DNA from: Kalmusia sp. IMI 367209
Lineage: Eukaryota > Ascomycota > Dothideomycetes > Pleosporales > Didymosphaeriaceae
Length of the DNA stretch: 64,000 nucleotides
Direction of reading: 5' to 3'
Assembly (NCBI GenBank): GCA_027946365.1
Contig: JAPEUQ010000003.1
Coordinates: 3,224,001-3,288,000 of the forward strand
Positions within the stretch are counted from its first letter, which is position 1, and every line of letters starts with the position of its first letter. Shown in pieces: positions 46,946 through 59,259 of this stretch. The notes under the pieces are model-generated. The model did not search any database and had not been told where the DNA came from. It saw nothing but the letters and a program-made list of their open reading frames with translations. The position numbers were made by a program, and so were the translations under genes.

Positions 46946-48426
46946 ATGGTCGCGACACGGACGCTGCCCGCGCAGAGGAACCCTCTGATCGCGCCAGAGA
47001 CCTCGCCCTCGGGTACGTACACGTTGCGCTTTGCGAAACTGGCGACAGCTTACTGATCTGTCACAGTTGAGATCCTCGTCGAGCGGCGGCGACTGGGCCA
47101 GACGAAGCTCAACATGAAGCCTCCCGCTGTGGGTGCGAAGGAGGTGGTCCAACTCGGCACGTTCGACTACGCGCACCTGCGAGTGCCCCTACCCAAGGAC
47201 TTGAGCGGATCGGAGATATTCGCGCTCAAGACCGTATCCACGTATCCCGAGTCATATTTCTTGATGGTATGGTGATGGAACCATGTTGTAACCTAGCAAA
47301 TTCACGATCGACTGACGCGCCGGGCAGAGACGCAGTAGTGATGGATACATCAGTGCCACGGGCATGTTCAAAGCAGCTTTCCCGTGGGCATCACTAGCAG
47401 AGGAAGAGGCGGAGCGCAAGCATCAGAAAACATTACATTCCGCGGGCCCCGAAGAGGTTGCGGGTAGTGTGTGGATCGCGCCGGAAGAAGGTAAGTGAGA
47501 CGCTCCGACGTTCACGGCTAGAGAGCACTGTTAACGGCCCTCGCCACAGCGCTCACACTTGCCGAGCAGTACGGCATGCGCCAGTGGATAGATGCACTTC
47601 TTGACCCCACTCCGATTGTAAAGGGCAACAAGGATAAAAACATCACTCACATCGCAATGCCGCCAAAATTTGAAGCCAGCAAACTTGCTTCGGCTTCTTT
47701 CCCTTCGCAGACCCCTACTCTCCGCGCGTCTACACGCGCGCGATCAACTCGCTCAGCTTCCCCGAGCAAAGTAGCGACCCCGAGTCGCAAGATCGCCACC
47801 CCGCGTAAGCCTCGTTCAACGCGAACCCAGAAGGCAGCTGAGGTTGTACAAACGGACGAGATGGAGATTACCGAAACAACAACGGCATCCGGGGCTCTGC
47901 AGAACATTATCGAGAGCAGCACGAACGTAACTGACTCTGTTGCGTCAGAGTCCATCAACGGCGAGGTCAAAGAGCAAGATACAGTGCGCATCGAAGTGCA
48001 AGAGACCATCGAGCAGAACGGCGACATCGAAACGAAGACCACCAATGTCAAGGTCGATGTACCGGCCGATCATCCCGAGCTCAGAGAGCCCGAAGACCCT
48101 GCCGAGTTGATCAAGCAAGCGACAGCTATGGTAGAAGAAGCGAACAAGCTCGATGGTGGAGAGAGCTCCAAGGGCGCTGTATCCAAGCGTAAGGCGGAGG
48201 AGCTGGGCGAAGACGAGGTTGAGCTACGACCGCAGCGCCCTGCAAAATTGGCGAGGACTACATCGACATTGGAGCAGAAGCTCGCCAAAGAGAAGGTGAC
48301 GCGGAGGGCTCTAGTCGGCGCTGCCGTCATGGCTGCCATCACGTACGTATCTAGCTCTTCTGCATATGTTCACTACTGACTGGATTTAGCACCGCGGTCA
48401 CCTATTTCACCACGCTCCCCGCATAA
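46946..48426 (+). CDS. bqt4: Bqt4-like APSES/KilA-N protein with C-terminal membrane anchor
   Basis: An inner-nuclear-membrane protein; in fission yeast Bqt4 tethers telomeres and binds Lem2. Exons 46946-47012, 47067-47266, 47328-47490, 47550-48342 and 48390-48426 join to 419 residues; the last exon of 37 nt finishes the anchor. The APSES/KilA-N-type fold spans about residues 25-195: [36 protein letters not shown], then [20 protein letters not shown], and [20 protein letters not shown]. The central region is basic then acidic and disordered. A putative NLS (SKRKAEEL and [10 protein letters not shown]) precedes a single hydrophobic C-terminal helix ([19 protein letters not shown]), the tail anchor. 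A DNA-binding APSES transcription factor such as StuA lacks such an anchor, so Bqt4 is the better reading. Confidence 0.85.
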
Positions 48427-49322
48427 GCCCGTCCCTAAAATGTCGATCCGCTTCTCGCGAACCCGCAGCTTTGTTCAAGTTCTGCGCCTGGCTCACAGCC
48501 CTACCCCCGGTTCACATTTCCATTACAGATACCACCCTTTTTCGATCTTGTTTTTTGTATGGGCTTGGGAACCTCGTCCGGTTTGTGGTTTGATTGTTCC
48601 CATTGGGCGTCTTGGCAGAATCGGTAGCATTGTTTCCCTCTTGTTCGCACTACGCGCACCCATCCATTCGCTCGCGCGACGGCTGCTTGGACCACGAGTA
48701 GATATTTATAATCACATCTTCCCCCTTCCCATTCGCACTTTCCCCCATCGCTGCATATCTTCACCTTCGCCGACCGCTATACGATCAAGAGATACGAGAC
48801 CATGTTGGGCTGGATGGGTGGGCCCGGCATGATCATGATAGGTAGCTAAATCAAGACAAATAATTACACAAACAAACGTATCAATAGTACTCTATACTTT
48901 CGATACATGCTAGAATGTATGTCTTTCCACCCACGGGCGCGTAGCTCACCTGTAAACGTCGATGATGTGCCTGAGACTCTGATGAGACCCATCGAGCACA
49001 CGTGATTTGCTTCCTTCCAAAACATACTGAGCGATGGAGAGGAATAACGTGCATCTCCACTTGGTTCTGCCGAGGATCGGCTAGCTCCCCGACGGTAACG
49101 ATGCTAGGAGGGGTTGGTCGGTTACTAACATGTAGCCGTCTTCGATCGGTTATTCCCCTCCTACCTCCGGCGTCGTACAAAACCTCGAAATACCCTCCCA
49201 TGATATCGTGCAGTGCATGGGGAGGTATTTGGGTTAGTTACTTTCTCGACGAGTAAGAGTAGGGTCAATCAGGCACGACGTATTGCATCGCACGCACTTT
49301 TCGAATCATAAATTCATTTGCC
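48427..49322. other. Intergenic, with a weak minus-strand gene candidate
   Basis: Left part: 3' UTR of the Bqt4-like gene. Right part: promoter of the ligase fusion. A minus-strand ATG frame (49201-48881) can be read as one exon or spliced (donor GTTAGT after RRRLH, acceptor GAGCTAG) into a frame reading LSIAQYVLEGSKSRVLDGSH. Neither model is convincing alone. Confidence 0.3.
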
Positions 49323-51618
49323 ATGTTTCCACACCAGACGCGCTGCTTAGGCACTCGCGTGCTTCCCAAATCCACACAACTCTATCCGCGTAGTACATCT
49401 CTAGCATTCTCAACGTCTTCCTGCCGCTATGGCTACGACGACACGATCCAGAACCTCAAAATTGGCTCGCACACCCGCGTCATCTTCCAAGGATTTACGG
49501 GCAAGCAAGCCACGGCAAATGCGCAAGAGTCCATCGCATGGGGCACCAACATCGTCGGCGGCGTGAAGCCAGGCGGCTCGGGCGAGCATCTGGGATTACC
49601 CGTCCTGCCATCTGTAAGAGAAGCAATGAAGCAACTCAAGCCGGACGCCACGGGAATCTATGTCGCAGCGCATCAAGCAGCAGCAGCGATCGAGGAAGCA
49701 ATCGAGGCGGAGGTGCCGCTTATTGTGGCGGTTGCGGAGCATATTCCATTGCACGACATCATGCGGGTAGGTCCTCGGCAGCAGCTTACCACATCGATGA
49801 TGGAAAAGTGCTGACTCGTAGGCAGATACATTCTATGCTTTCGACACAGAGTAAATCGCGACTCGTGGGTGCGAACGCGCCAGGCATCATATCCGCCATT
49901 GGGAAATGCAGAATTGGATTTCAGCCTTTACCGACGTTCTCTCCGGGGCATATCGGCATCGTTGCAAAGTCCGGAACGCTTTCGTATGAGACCGTGGGAT
50001 CCCTGACTAGAGCTGGGCTCGGGCAGAGTTTGTGCATTGGAATGGGTGGGGATGTGATTGCGGGGACTAACCACGTGGATGCACTAAAGGTGTTCGAGCA
50101 TGATGATGATACGGAGGCGATCATTATTGTCGGAGAACTAGGCGGAACGAGTGAAGAGGAGGCGGCGGACTGGATTAGGGACTATAGAAAGAGGACTAAG
50201 GATCCGAAGTCAGTATCGTATATCGAGCACCCGGGGGAAGAACTAACTTGTGTAGGCCTATTGCGGCGGTAATCGGTGGGTTCCAAGCTGCACCAGGACG
50301 CATCATGGGGCACGCGGGCGCTTGGACAGGCATTGGAGAAGGCACGTCAGGGTCCAAGTACAAAGCTCTTGAAAGCGCAGGGGTGACCATGGTTGATCAT
50401 CCTGCAAAATTTGGAGCTGTCATGAAGGATATCCTAGCCAAATCTGAGCGGAACGTTAGAAAGATTGTAAGCCACACGACACCCAAACCTACACCGAATC
50501 TTCTAAAAAGAATCTAGGAGCAATCGGCAGCACAAGCAAACCAGCGACGATCATATCACACCACATTGCGTTTTCCACGGAGACCCAAACCCATCTCTCC
50601 CTCACCATCGCTACATCAAACCCGCTCCCTCCACATCAATGCCCAGCAATCTACTAATCTTCTCCAATCTTACAATATCAGGACTTCATCCACGCCATCT
50701 ACAAGTCCAGAATCCAATCACTTCGTTGGCATAACCGTAGCCCGCTCTGCCCGCTCCCCATGTATCATCGCTGCCCCAACCGCAATGCAACAGCAGATCC
50801 CCCACCGCGCCCGCCGCTTCCCATTCGATTACCGCAAAGGTCCATCTCCAGACCTCGTCAACGACGCAATCGCATACCTCCAACTTGATGCCGCGCCCCC
50901 AAAAGCAAAAGCACAAACTGCGGAACTAATCAGAAATCTGTGGAGACTCTATCACGAAAAAGAAGCCATCACCGCCACAGTATCCCTCTCCATTCCCGAG
51001 AACAAAGACGAAATCAACATCTACGACCCATACCTCTTCTTCGACGACGCAGCATTCAAATCCAACCAGCGGCAATCAGACCTTCACAACCTCCGGGACC
51101 TATCCTCCGTAAGCGCCATAGACCAAGAAGCAGAGAGCGCCGGCATCGTTTTCATCCCACTCGAGTCCCCGAACGGCGAACAAGCAGAACCAAAGAATTT
51201 AGTCGGGACACTAGTCAACGGCGCAGGTCTCGCAATGAACACGAACGACGTACTCTCTCTACGCCTCTCCTCACCCCCATTCTCCACCTCCTCAGCCAAC
51301 TTCCTCGATACAGGCGGGAAAGCGACGTCCGCCACCATCAAGACGTCCTTCAAGCTGGTCCTGTCGGACCCGCGCGTCTCCGTTGTCTTCGTTAACATTT
51401 TCGGCGGGCTGACGCTGTGCGATATGATTGCCGAAGGCATCATCATGGCGTTCAAGGAAGTCGGTGTGGATAAGCCGGTTATCGTGAGGCTGAGGGGCAC
51501 CAACGAGGAGAAGGGGCAGGAGGTGCTGAGGAAGGCAGATTTGCCGATTAAGGCGTTTGATGATTTTGAGGAGGCGGTGCGGGAAGTGGGTAGATTGGCT
51601 AATGGCGGTAAAGCATAA
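49323..51618 (+). CDS. Fused succinyl-CoA-ligase-like protein: alpha subunit plus shortened beta subunit
   Basis: Exons 49323-49766, 49826-50208, 50256-50466 and 50518-51618 join to 712 residues. The N-terminus (Arg/Ser-rich, no acidic residues in the first 38) looks like a mitochondrial presequence. The alpha half (about 40-345) has the CoA-binding loop GFTGKQATANAQESIAWG, NIVGGVKPGG, the Gly-rich SGTLSYETV, and the phosphohistidine motif GRIMGHAGAWTG. The 51-nt third intron contains the only stop between halves, so splicing fuses them. The second half begins like a beta subunit (SLHINAQQSTNLLQSYNI), then resumes at VGITVARSARSPCIIAAP, so about 100 residues of the ATP-grasp fold are missing. 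The C-terminal ligase domain is intact: GTLVNGAGLAMNT, NFLDTGGKATS, FVNIFGGLTLCDMIAEGII, RLRGTNEEKGQE. The beta half has no usable start of its own. ATP binding is doubtful. Confidence 0.88.
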
Positions 51619-54416
51619 GATAGAAGGTATCAGTGGGTAGAGTATAAATTTATAAGAGTGTTATAGAGGCTGAGTTTGACTACCATCTGTTTTGCAAAGC
51701 CTTTTGCTGACTGTCAAGATGAGATCGAATGCAAGCTAGCTTCTTTGAATGTCACCGTCAGATACCATTAAGCAGAACATATGACTTCGAAAACTTCCCG
51801 GATGATATGAGGTGCAGCGCAAGGCTCAACTCGGTGTCTACAAGTGAACGAAGTACGAAGTGTGAGGCCAAGACGCAAGAGAACACCAGGCACGATCATA
51901 TTAACGATGTGATCGCCTCTCTGCTTTCCTAAATAATAGTATCCTTTGGACCAAGTCATCACAGTAACAGCATTGATCGAGGATGCAGTGTGACAGGGGC
52001 AGGGAGGCACTCTGAGCACTACCCCAATGAGCTTGAACCTTATAGTCAATCTTACTCCTTATTTGATTCCGACGTCACGTACAAGTTCCTAGCGAATTAC
52101 GATCGTGTTATGCCATTACTACCGTAAAGATACATCTTGATGGTCATGGCGGACAAACAGTCAGTGACACCGCTCATCGCTATCAAGTATAAAAGAAAGC
52201 GCAGAGAACTATTCAACTGAAACTTTCTATCTTGAGATCTTTCATGTCTGAATCTGGGGTATACACATGCGGGTCCTCCAGGTAGTGATAGTAGTATACA
52301 ATCTGTGACCTCGAGAAGAACTTCAAAGGAGGGCCTTGCGGTATCTTATTTCTATATATTATCTCCTTTCAATTACAACCTACTTGTATATGTGAATGCG
52401 CGAACGTAAACACACATCTGCTCGCACTCTCGTCAGTCCTTAGCGATAAGGCTGCAGATACTAATTGACTATCGGAGGCAAAGCACGGTCGCCTCTAATG
52501 TATGTAAGTAGATGCAAAATGACACAATATGTATCAGAGCAGCCGTTGAAAAGGATTCCAAGGCTGAACTGACGGAGTTGGATCGTTTCATGAGAATGGT
52601 AGCCTGGCTCTCGATCATGGGTATAGGATGCAGATTTTAGATCAGTTGGCTCGTGCATGGATGTTTGACGACAATCCTCTGCTGGTTGCCTGAAATGATT
52701 CAGGAAATAGCAGTTTAGTAGTTGGAAATCAACTGATCTCCGTTAGAAAACCTCATTGTCCTCGTGCAGATGCGGATCTGCAAGAGTTGCAGCAACCAGT
52801 TGCAAGTCAATATTTCCTCAGGGTTAGAGTGATTGTTCATGATTACAACCTTCGTTTGCCGATGTACAGGTCTTCTATTGTAGGGTTGTGTGACTGTTCA
52901 CTGACTGATGAGTTATTTTGGAGGTCCCCCGCTACTTTATGGAGAATCTCGTCTAGGCAGATGTTGTTCATCACACTCGCAGGATATAGATGATAAGGCG
53001 CTGGTCCCATAGCATTTTGACGAAGTCAATCGACTCTGGACTCGGGGAGATTTTTTACTCTGGTGTTACAGCTGTGTTGTGTGACGAGATAGTTGGGCAT
53101 ACATCTATATCATGTCTCCAAGTATTTTCAACTTATCACATACCAATCATCAAGCTTCAACCACTCCAGAAGTTTCGTGCGAGACTGTCGCAGGAATGGT
53201 TTGGCGACAATGAAATTATCGTATTCGCATCGGAGTTGCAATGATCTGCATCGGGCGTAGTAAGCGGCAACGAGGTCCCTGTAACCTGGTCAAGTCCTGA
53301 GAAGCCTTGCCAGCATGCGGCCTGGGGTAGGCCTTTTATCTTCTGACCAATGACAAACCGACAAACTCATTAAGCTCTACGAACTTACAAGCTTGACATC
53401 TGCGAAAAGCTAAGGCGTTTATAGAAACATGAAATAATGAAGCTTCTTCTTGACCTTGAGTTCTCTTTTTTTTGAGTATATCATGCTTATCAATTTAGAT
53501 ACTACTTGCCGATCTATCATTCAACAGTACGTTTTGTGTCGTGTTGTGGTGGCTTCGAGTGCAAAGGATCTGCCAAGAATAAGGCGTTACGCTTGCCAGC
53601 TTCAGCTACTACCACACATAGCTGCAATGGCGTCCATAGAACTCAAAGGAAGTCCAAAAAAGGTCAGCTCCTTGGAGCATAGACAAATTAGACGCGGTCA
53701 AACAACACATATGACGTAGAACTGAATCCGGGGTACATGTCTCGCGGTGGTCCTAAGGCGCAGCGCAGAGCGAAAATAGTTGCCTATGAACGCTTGGGGT
53801 GCTTGAAACACCAGAATACGAGGCCAAGAGTAGGATTGTACTGTGCATAACTGAATCGCCAGGCAATCGTCCCTTGCGTGCCGAATAAATAATGTCTTTT
53901 GAACCAATGGAAGGTAGTTGTGGGTGAGCTACCCTATTTGAGGAAAACTAGCACGCTGTCTTACAGCCTCGCGGTCGAGCAAGATCACATATGCTCCCGT
54001 GACATCCATGTATGCTAGTCAGCCGTAATTCATTGTCGACAGGAATACTCTTGGTGAACTCCTTTTTGCCAAGCTTATAATGTTCCAGGAAAGGACAATG
54101 AGCTACCTGAAGCAGGCATTTTGAGCTAACAGACTCCCCCTAGAATACACAACTCGCACGATACATACACTGATTGACGTCATTTGGTAGCTCACAAGTA
54201 AAATTCGATCGTGATACTGTCGTGAACAGATCTCGATGGCCTTTTCCAAATCAAGCACTGCCCATAGTTCTCGAATATAAAAGAAAGGGCAAAGACTCAT
54301 CGGTCATACTATCAACAAGCTCTCCAGACAAGTTCTCCAGACTCCTCACTTCAATACAGAGCAACAGCACCAGCCTTTTCACCGACCTTCTCCACAATAA
54401 GCCCCAATCCAACACC
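51619..54416. other. Gene-poor 2.8-kb AT-rich spacer
   Basis: No supported gene. Open frames on both strands are all under 100 codons, and they lack splice logic or recognisable motifs. This marks the change from the conserved block on the left to the sparse right end. The last 150 bp are the promoter of the secreted protein at 54417. Confidence 0.5.
54276..54283 (+). promoter_or_regulatory. TATA box
   Basis: TATAAAAG, 134 bp upstream of the ATG at 54417; a good position for transcription to start about 100 bp before the coding region. Confidence 0.55.
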
Positions 54417-55058
54417 ATGAAGTTCACCACCGCTGCCGTTATCGCAGCTTTTGGTCTGCTTCAATTTGCCAGTGCCAACTTCGATGTCTACCGCGTACTT
54501 GATGCTACTGCTGTTCCAGACGAGAACCCTGAGCCCGCTATTGACGAATATATGATCTTCGAGGCTGAGCCAAGCTGCGACGATGTCGAGAATGGTGTGA
54601 ATTGGAATGAAAGTGACGACGTAAGTTGATCCTAAAAACGCTCGTCCGAGTAAAGTATACTTTTTGAAGCAATCCACTGATTCGAATTCTCAATACAGGT
54701 AAGCGGCGACAAGCAGGGAGTACGCGTCAAGGGCGATATCGACCCCAATGACCCCGGAAAGATCGAAGAACTCGAGATGAACTTCCATGACAGTGACCCC
54801 ATATACCACTGGAGTAAGATTCCGTCGCCCTCACTGATGTGACTTCGCTTATAGTATACGACAGCTATCTACAAGGACCGCAACTATGATCTGACCGGCC
54901 TTGATGGCAACACCTATGGCAACTGCATTCCCTTCCCTGGTGATGACTTCCAGTGCAACTTTCCGCTCCCTCTTGGTGTCGCTACTAAGAGCGGCGTGAG
55001 AATGTTCCGCTGTCTTACTGATGTTACGGCCGAGCAGATCCAGTCTACTCGCGGCTAA
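54417..55058 (+). CDS. Small secreted protein (effector-like)
   Basis: Exons 54417-54620, 54699-54813 and 54865-55058 join to 170 residues. The N-terminus is a clear signal peptide (MKFTTAAVIAAFGLLQFASA, then NFDVYRVLD). The second intron acceptor is taken as TACGACAG, because it is the one that keeps phase and joins YHW to TIYKDRNYD; the nearer TATAG would shift the frame. The mature protein is acidic and has four cysteines (SCDDV, GNCIPF, FQCNF, FRCLT), enough for two disulfides. No catalytic motif is seen. It lies between a 2.8-kb gene-free stretch and the TpA-rich relic, a setting where fungal effector genes are often found. I do not recognise a family. Confidence 0.8.
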
Positions 55059-55849
55059 ACACATAACTGAAATGAAGAGGCTGCTGGAGCTCCTTGGAAG
55101 TGAGGGAGACAGGTCCAGGCTGGTGAAAGATTTTGAGAGGAGGCAGGTCGCCTATGTGATTGTTCTTCAGTTCAAGGCTGTATATAAATTTGCCATTTTG
55201 TTGCCTATTCGATTATTCTGAGATCTTATGCTGGCCATTTACGTTTGCGTTTTTATTTCTACATTTGAGGTGTACGTATGTAGGTTTCCAAGTACACAGC
55301 CATACCAATACTGCAATTACAAAAAGATTTGTGCAGAAGCCTCTGATTATCATTCTACTGAATGATACCAATTGCGATGCATAACTACATGCGTCTAAAA
55401 TATATACTAGTACCTAGCGTTCAACCCAAGACATGTCGTATCATAAAGCACAGTAGATTTGGTCATACTTTTCAATTCGAAAGCGAATTTTGCTCTAGTG
55501 TGCGGTGTGTTTCTTGCTAATAGCTAGGTTAATTACTGCATGTAAGTGAGACTACTACTAGGTCATGCGCGGGCATAGGCTCGATATTGAAAAGCAAATT
55601 CTGGTGTTTCCTATGCGATTCATGTCCTTACACTCTGGATGGCGAAGTTTTGGATCGTTAATGGGAGTCTGGTACAATGTGAGATATTTGAATATTCCCT
55701 CCTGTTAAACGGCGGTTAATTTTAGACTTTTGCCATCTCATGCGCGACCAATCAAATATCGCTTAAGGGCCGCACTAGTTCCCTTGGAACAGTGTTGGTC
55801 ACCTTTTTTGAAATCTTTTAAATCCTTTTACATTTGATATTGGCGTAGA
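55059..55849. other. Intergenic, left flank of AT-rich relic
   Basis: 3' UTR of the secreted-protein gene and moderately AT-rich sequence. No gene seen. Confidence 0.4.
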
Positions 55850-56990
55850 CTTTGTTGATAATTACTCTAACCTAGCGACTGAATCTAGTCTACATAGCTA
55901 CCTACTACGTAATAGCTTGAGCTTCTCTTGCTTATGCACCGTAAATAAAACAATATACTATAAGCTCCATATCTAAAAAAAGTTCACTTATTCTATATAT
56001 AGTAACCTAGATCTTTATCGCCTTATTACTATCCTTTATACTACGCGCTCAGCCTCGCTACGCTATAGAGGATCTTATATATCTAGGCAACGCTTTCGTT
56101 ATCTATTAACTTAAAGATAAACTCTTGGTCATCACTACCTAATACTAGGATACTAGCACCTACCTAGTTTATGACCCCCTAGAGCTCCTCTCTCTATAAC
56201 ACTATTATCTACCCGCTATTATCTTCTTTTTTAAGGCTTACTATCGCTACCTAGTCTAATTTATAAACCTATAGCGCTTTACTAATGCTTAAGTATATAT
56301 ACTACTAGTAACTTCCTTTAACTATCCTACATATTCTTAAGACCTCCTTATTATAGTTATCTTTGGTAATCCCAGACCAGACTTACTATCTATAATATAT
56401 AGTATCTATAAGGGCTTTAGCGTACACCTTATTATCCGTAGGGTAGATAATAGGACTATAGGTAATAGATTTAGACAGTTCAGCAAGGTTGATTCTAATA
56501 TAAAAGTTATTTATAGGTATAGTAGAATCTAGATAATATATTAGTAATAGTTGTTTATATAAGATTATATAGCGTACCTAGCCTAAAGAAGAAAGAGAAC
56601 ATATTTCATAGTTAGTAAGGCGGATATTAACGTTGTAGTTAGTGAGGTGGAGAGATGACGGTTACTACTTATAATAATCTTAATAGATGGCGACTTATTA
56701 TAGCTACCACTATGATGAGAAGCCGTCGTTAAAAGATGGTATATATATTATATCCTTTCTTTAATGAATTGAACGACTTTTAATTAGAGCGTACGCTAAG
56801 CCTCGCTTTATAATCTGGCGTGATGATCTCATAATTTAATCTAATGATCTAATAAGTCTAGCGGAAACGTAACACCTTTACTATTAATATCTTTTAAAAC
56901 GCCTTTCAAGTTAGAAAAGCAGGAGGGAACCGCTGCTATCTTTTTTAGTTTACTATCCTTCATACTACGTACAATCTTTCGATGATTAAA
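55850..56990. mobile_element. TpA-rich block, probable RIP-degraded transposon relic
   Basis: The composition changes sharply: dense TpA steps (tatatata, ctatag, ttatta), scarce CpA/TpG, and no open frame of useful length on either strand. This is the expected result of repeat-induced point mutation on a multicopy element. No terminal repeats or transposase/reverse-transcriptase motifs survive, so the element class cannot be named. The boundaries are approximate, judged by eye. Confidence 0.55.
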
Positions 56991-57155
56991 ATACATATAA
57001 TATCGCTTAAGTGTCTAAGCCATGTACCACCTGTAAGCTTCGCCTCACCCTTTGCTCTTTTATCCATGAAAATATAAGCATTTGTCCCAGCCTCTCGTTG
57101 AACTTTCGTCGTACATTTATTCGAGTCCTTTTAGCGATTCGTCCGACTACGCAAG

Positions 57156-58241
57156 ATGCCAAATCTCTCCCACTTCGGACTTGTAACTATCATTGTCACT
57201 TGGGTACTTGTCAGCTTTACTTTTGAAGTAGTTATCTTGTCCTTTATCTTCTTACGAAAGATAGGATATCCTATTAGTTTAGATGAGTGGGTCACAGGCT
57301 CAGCGTTCCTGATTGGTCTTTCACTTGCTTGTCAAACAACAGCGGCGATTATGACCGAAGGACGCAAAGAACATCAGAGTGACTTTACTAATAGCCAAAT
57401 AGACATAATTGCAAAGGTGAATTGCCTATTCAAGATAAGGAGTTCATCGTATTAACTACAATATAGTCGCTTATCATTCACGAAGTCCTTTGGATTGCGG
57501 TCAATAGCTCGATGAGAATCGTCGCTTGTCGATTTTTGGCACGGCTAATCGCACATATTAGACTCTATAGCCAGATTATAGGTGCAACTCTCGGTCTCAA
57601 CATCATCTATCTAATTATCTCGGTTCTCGAAGTACTTTTGATATGTCGCCCGTTATCTGCACAATGGGCTGATAATACAACTGGTTCATGCGGGAATCAA
57701 AAGGCATCCTTCATCGCAATCGAAACCTCTGGTTTAGTGCTGGATCTGGTGCTGCTTATCGTGCCCATAAGACCGATCCTGAAGCTCAGTATGTACCGAA
57801 AGCACAAACTTATGCTTCTATTTTGTCTTGATATAAGTGGCATGTCAGTAACTCTGAAGTAAGACTTATTATTTTATGGGCGTCTTCTAACAAGAATTAT
57901 GTCATAGTATCATCGTAATCACTGCACTGAGGTTGAATTCGTTGTATCTTGCAACATCACCAGATTTCATCTATGCACAAAGCTACCTTGGGCTACTATC
58001 GACCGCCGGTGCGATGGTAGGTATCGCGTTAGCGCAAGTACCAACTTATACAAGAATGTTTGCGCGAACGTCGTATAGACGAATTTTTATACGAATGTCG
58101 CTTCAATGTGGAAGATATTTGCGGGCGGGATTCCTTGCCGTACGCATGGCAAGATCGACAATGCGCGGCACACTACAGAAAGACTTAAATATTATGGTAC
58201 ATGTTGTAGCACGTAGAAGAGACGCGTCAGCCATGGTCTAG
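57156..58241 (+). CDS. PTH11-like seven-helix membrane receptor (fungal rhodopsin-like domain)
   Basis: Exons 57156-57416, 57467-57858 and 57908-58241 join to 328 residues. Successive hydrophobic helices are seen: LVTIIVTWVLVSFTFEVVIL, then GSAFLIGLSLACQ, GLNIIYLIISVLEVLLICRP, LVLDLVLLIVPI, LMLLFCLDISGMSVTLNI and LGLLSTAGAMVGIALA. The order and the loop CRPLSAQWADNTTGSCGNQK (conserved in this family, with a cysteine) fit the integral membrane family called Fungal_rhodopsin/PTH11-like. The member PTH11 of Magnaporthe senses host surfaces. No N-terminal CFEM domain or signal peptide. The C-terminal tail is basic. The third exon is rich in Arg/Met changes and the gene sits directly beside the TpA-rich block, so it may be partly decayed, although the frame is open. 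Confidence 0.8.
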
Positions 58242-59259
58242 ATTGATACTTTGATGAGGATAGATAGGAGAGAACTTCTAGAGCACCATGTCAAATCCTG
58301 GGTGTCCATAGCGATGCTACAAATCTATAATTATGAGGGCTTTTGTGGGTCTTGTATGCTGTCCTAGAGACTGTGGCAAAGACCTATGTATATAGATAAT
58401 GTGACCCTATCACTATAAGTCACATATATATGCTGATAGGACTTGATGTTGCTTCCACCTTACCCTCGATCGCCCTTCCGCAATCAGCGTGATTATGTGA
58501 CCATAGCTACAGAGCACAACGGAATACAGTTGACGACAACAACGAACCTCGAAGCGATTATGTAGGAGGTTTTTGCGATGAGGACGAAGTCTCCAAGTAT
58601 TCGGTCAAGTATGGAGATCACGGCGACAATCCTTGAGGCCAGGCCCCTTCTAGGTCGATTTTTTGTTCCATTTCGCCAACGCGACTGCGCATAGAGACGT
58701 AAGTATTTTTCAGAAGTCATAGCGTGAAGTAATATCACAAGTACACCTTATAGCGACGTATTGATGCCGGGTTTTGATTGATGCTAAAGGGATAATATGA
58801 GCATCAATACGATTTCTAGTATTTTATTCATGGGCTAGCATCCCTTCGCAACCTCATCTATGAGCTTCACAGCTCCATGAGCAGTATATTCAAGCACGAT
58901 TATGTGTTCACGACTTTGATTGAGCTACATTATAGTTACTTTGTTCGAAGCTTCATGAGCACTCGATCTTATAGATAAATAGATGACCAAAGAGAAGAAA
59001 AAAACTAGAGAGATAGACGGTGCAAAGCCTTAACAACGTTCTAGGGCAAGGTTCTAGGGTAGCGATCGCCGATTCTTCTTAGAGAAAATAGAATTCAGTA
59101 ATGAGCAAAACCTGCCGTCAAGTTGCGAGACAATATACCTAATCACAAGTCGCAAAAACCAGCTATACGTAAACCGTAGAGAAAGCTAATAAAGAGAGAC
59201 TAATTGTATCCAAGTACTGCCCATGTCGCTTCAAGTAGTACAAACCCCGCAGCCCTCGA
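58242..59259. other. Gene-poor convergent spacer
   Basis: Tail-to-tail spacer between the PTH11-like gene and the NLR. AT-rich in places. An 81-codon minus frame at 58493-58738 has no support. Confidence 0.4.

Noticed and set aside
50566..51618. Beta half of the ligase as a separate gene
   Set aside because: No ATG near its start and the upstream 51-bp intron splices it in phase to the alpha half.
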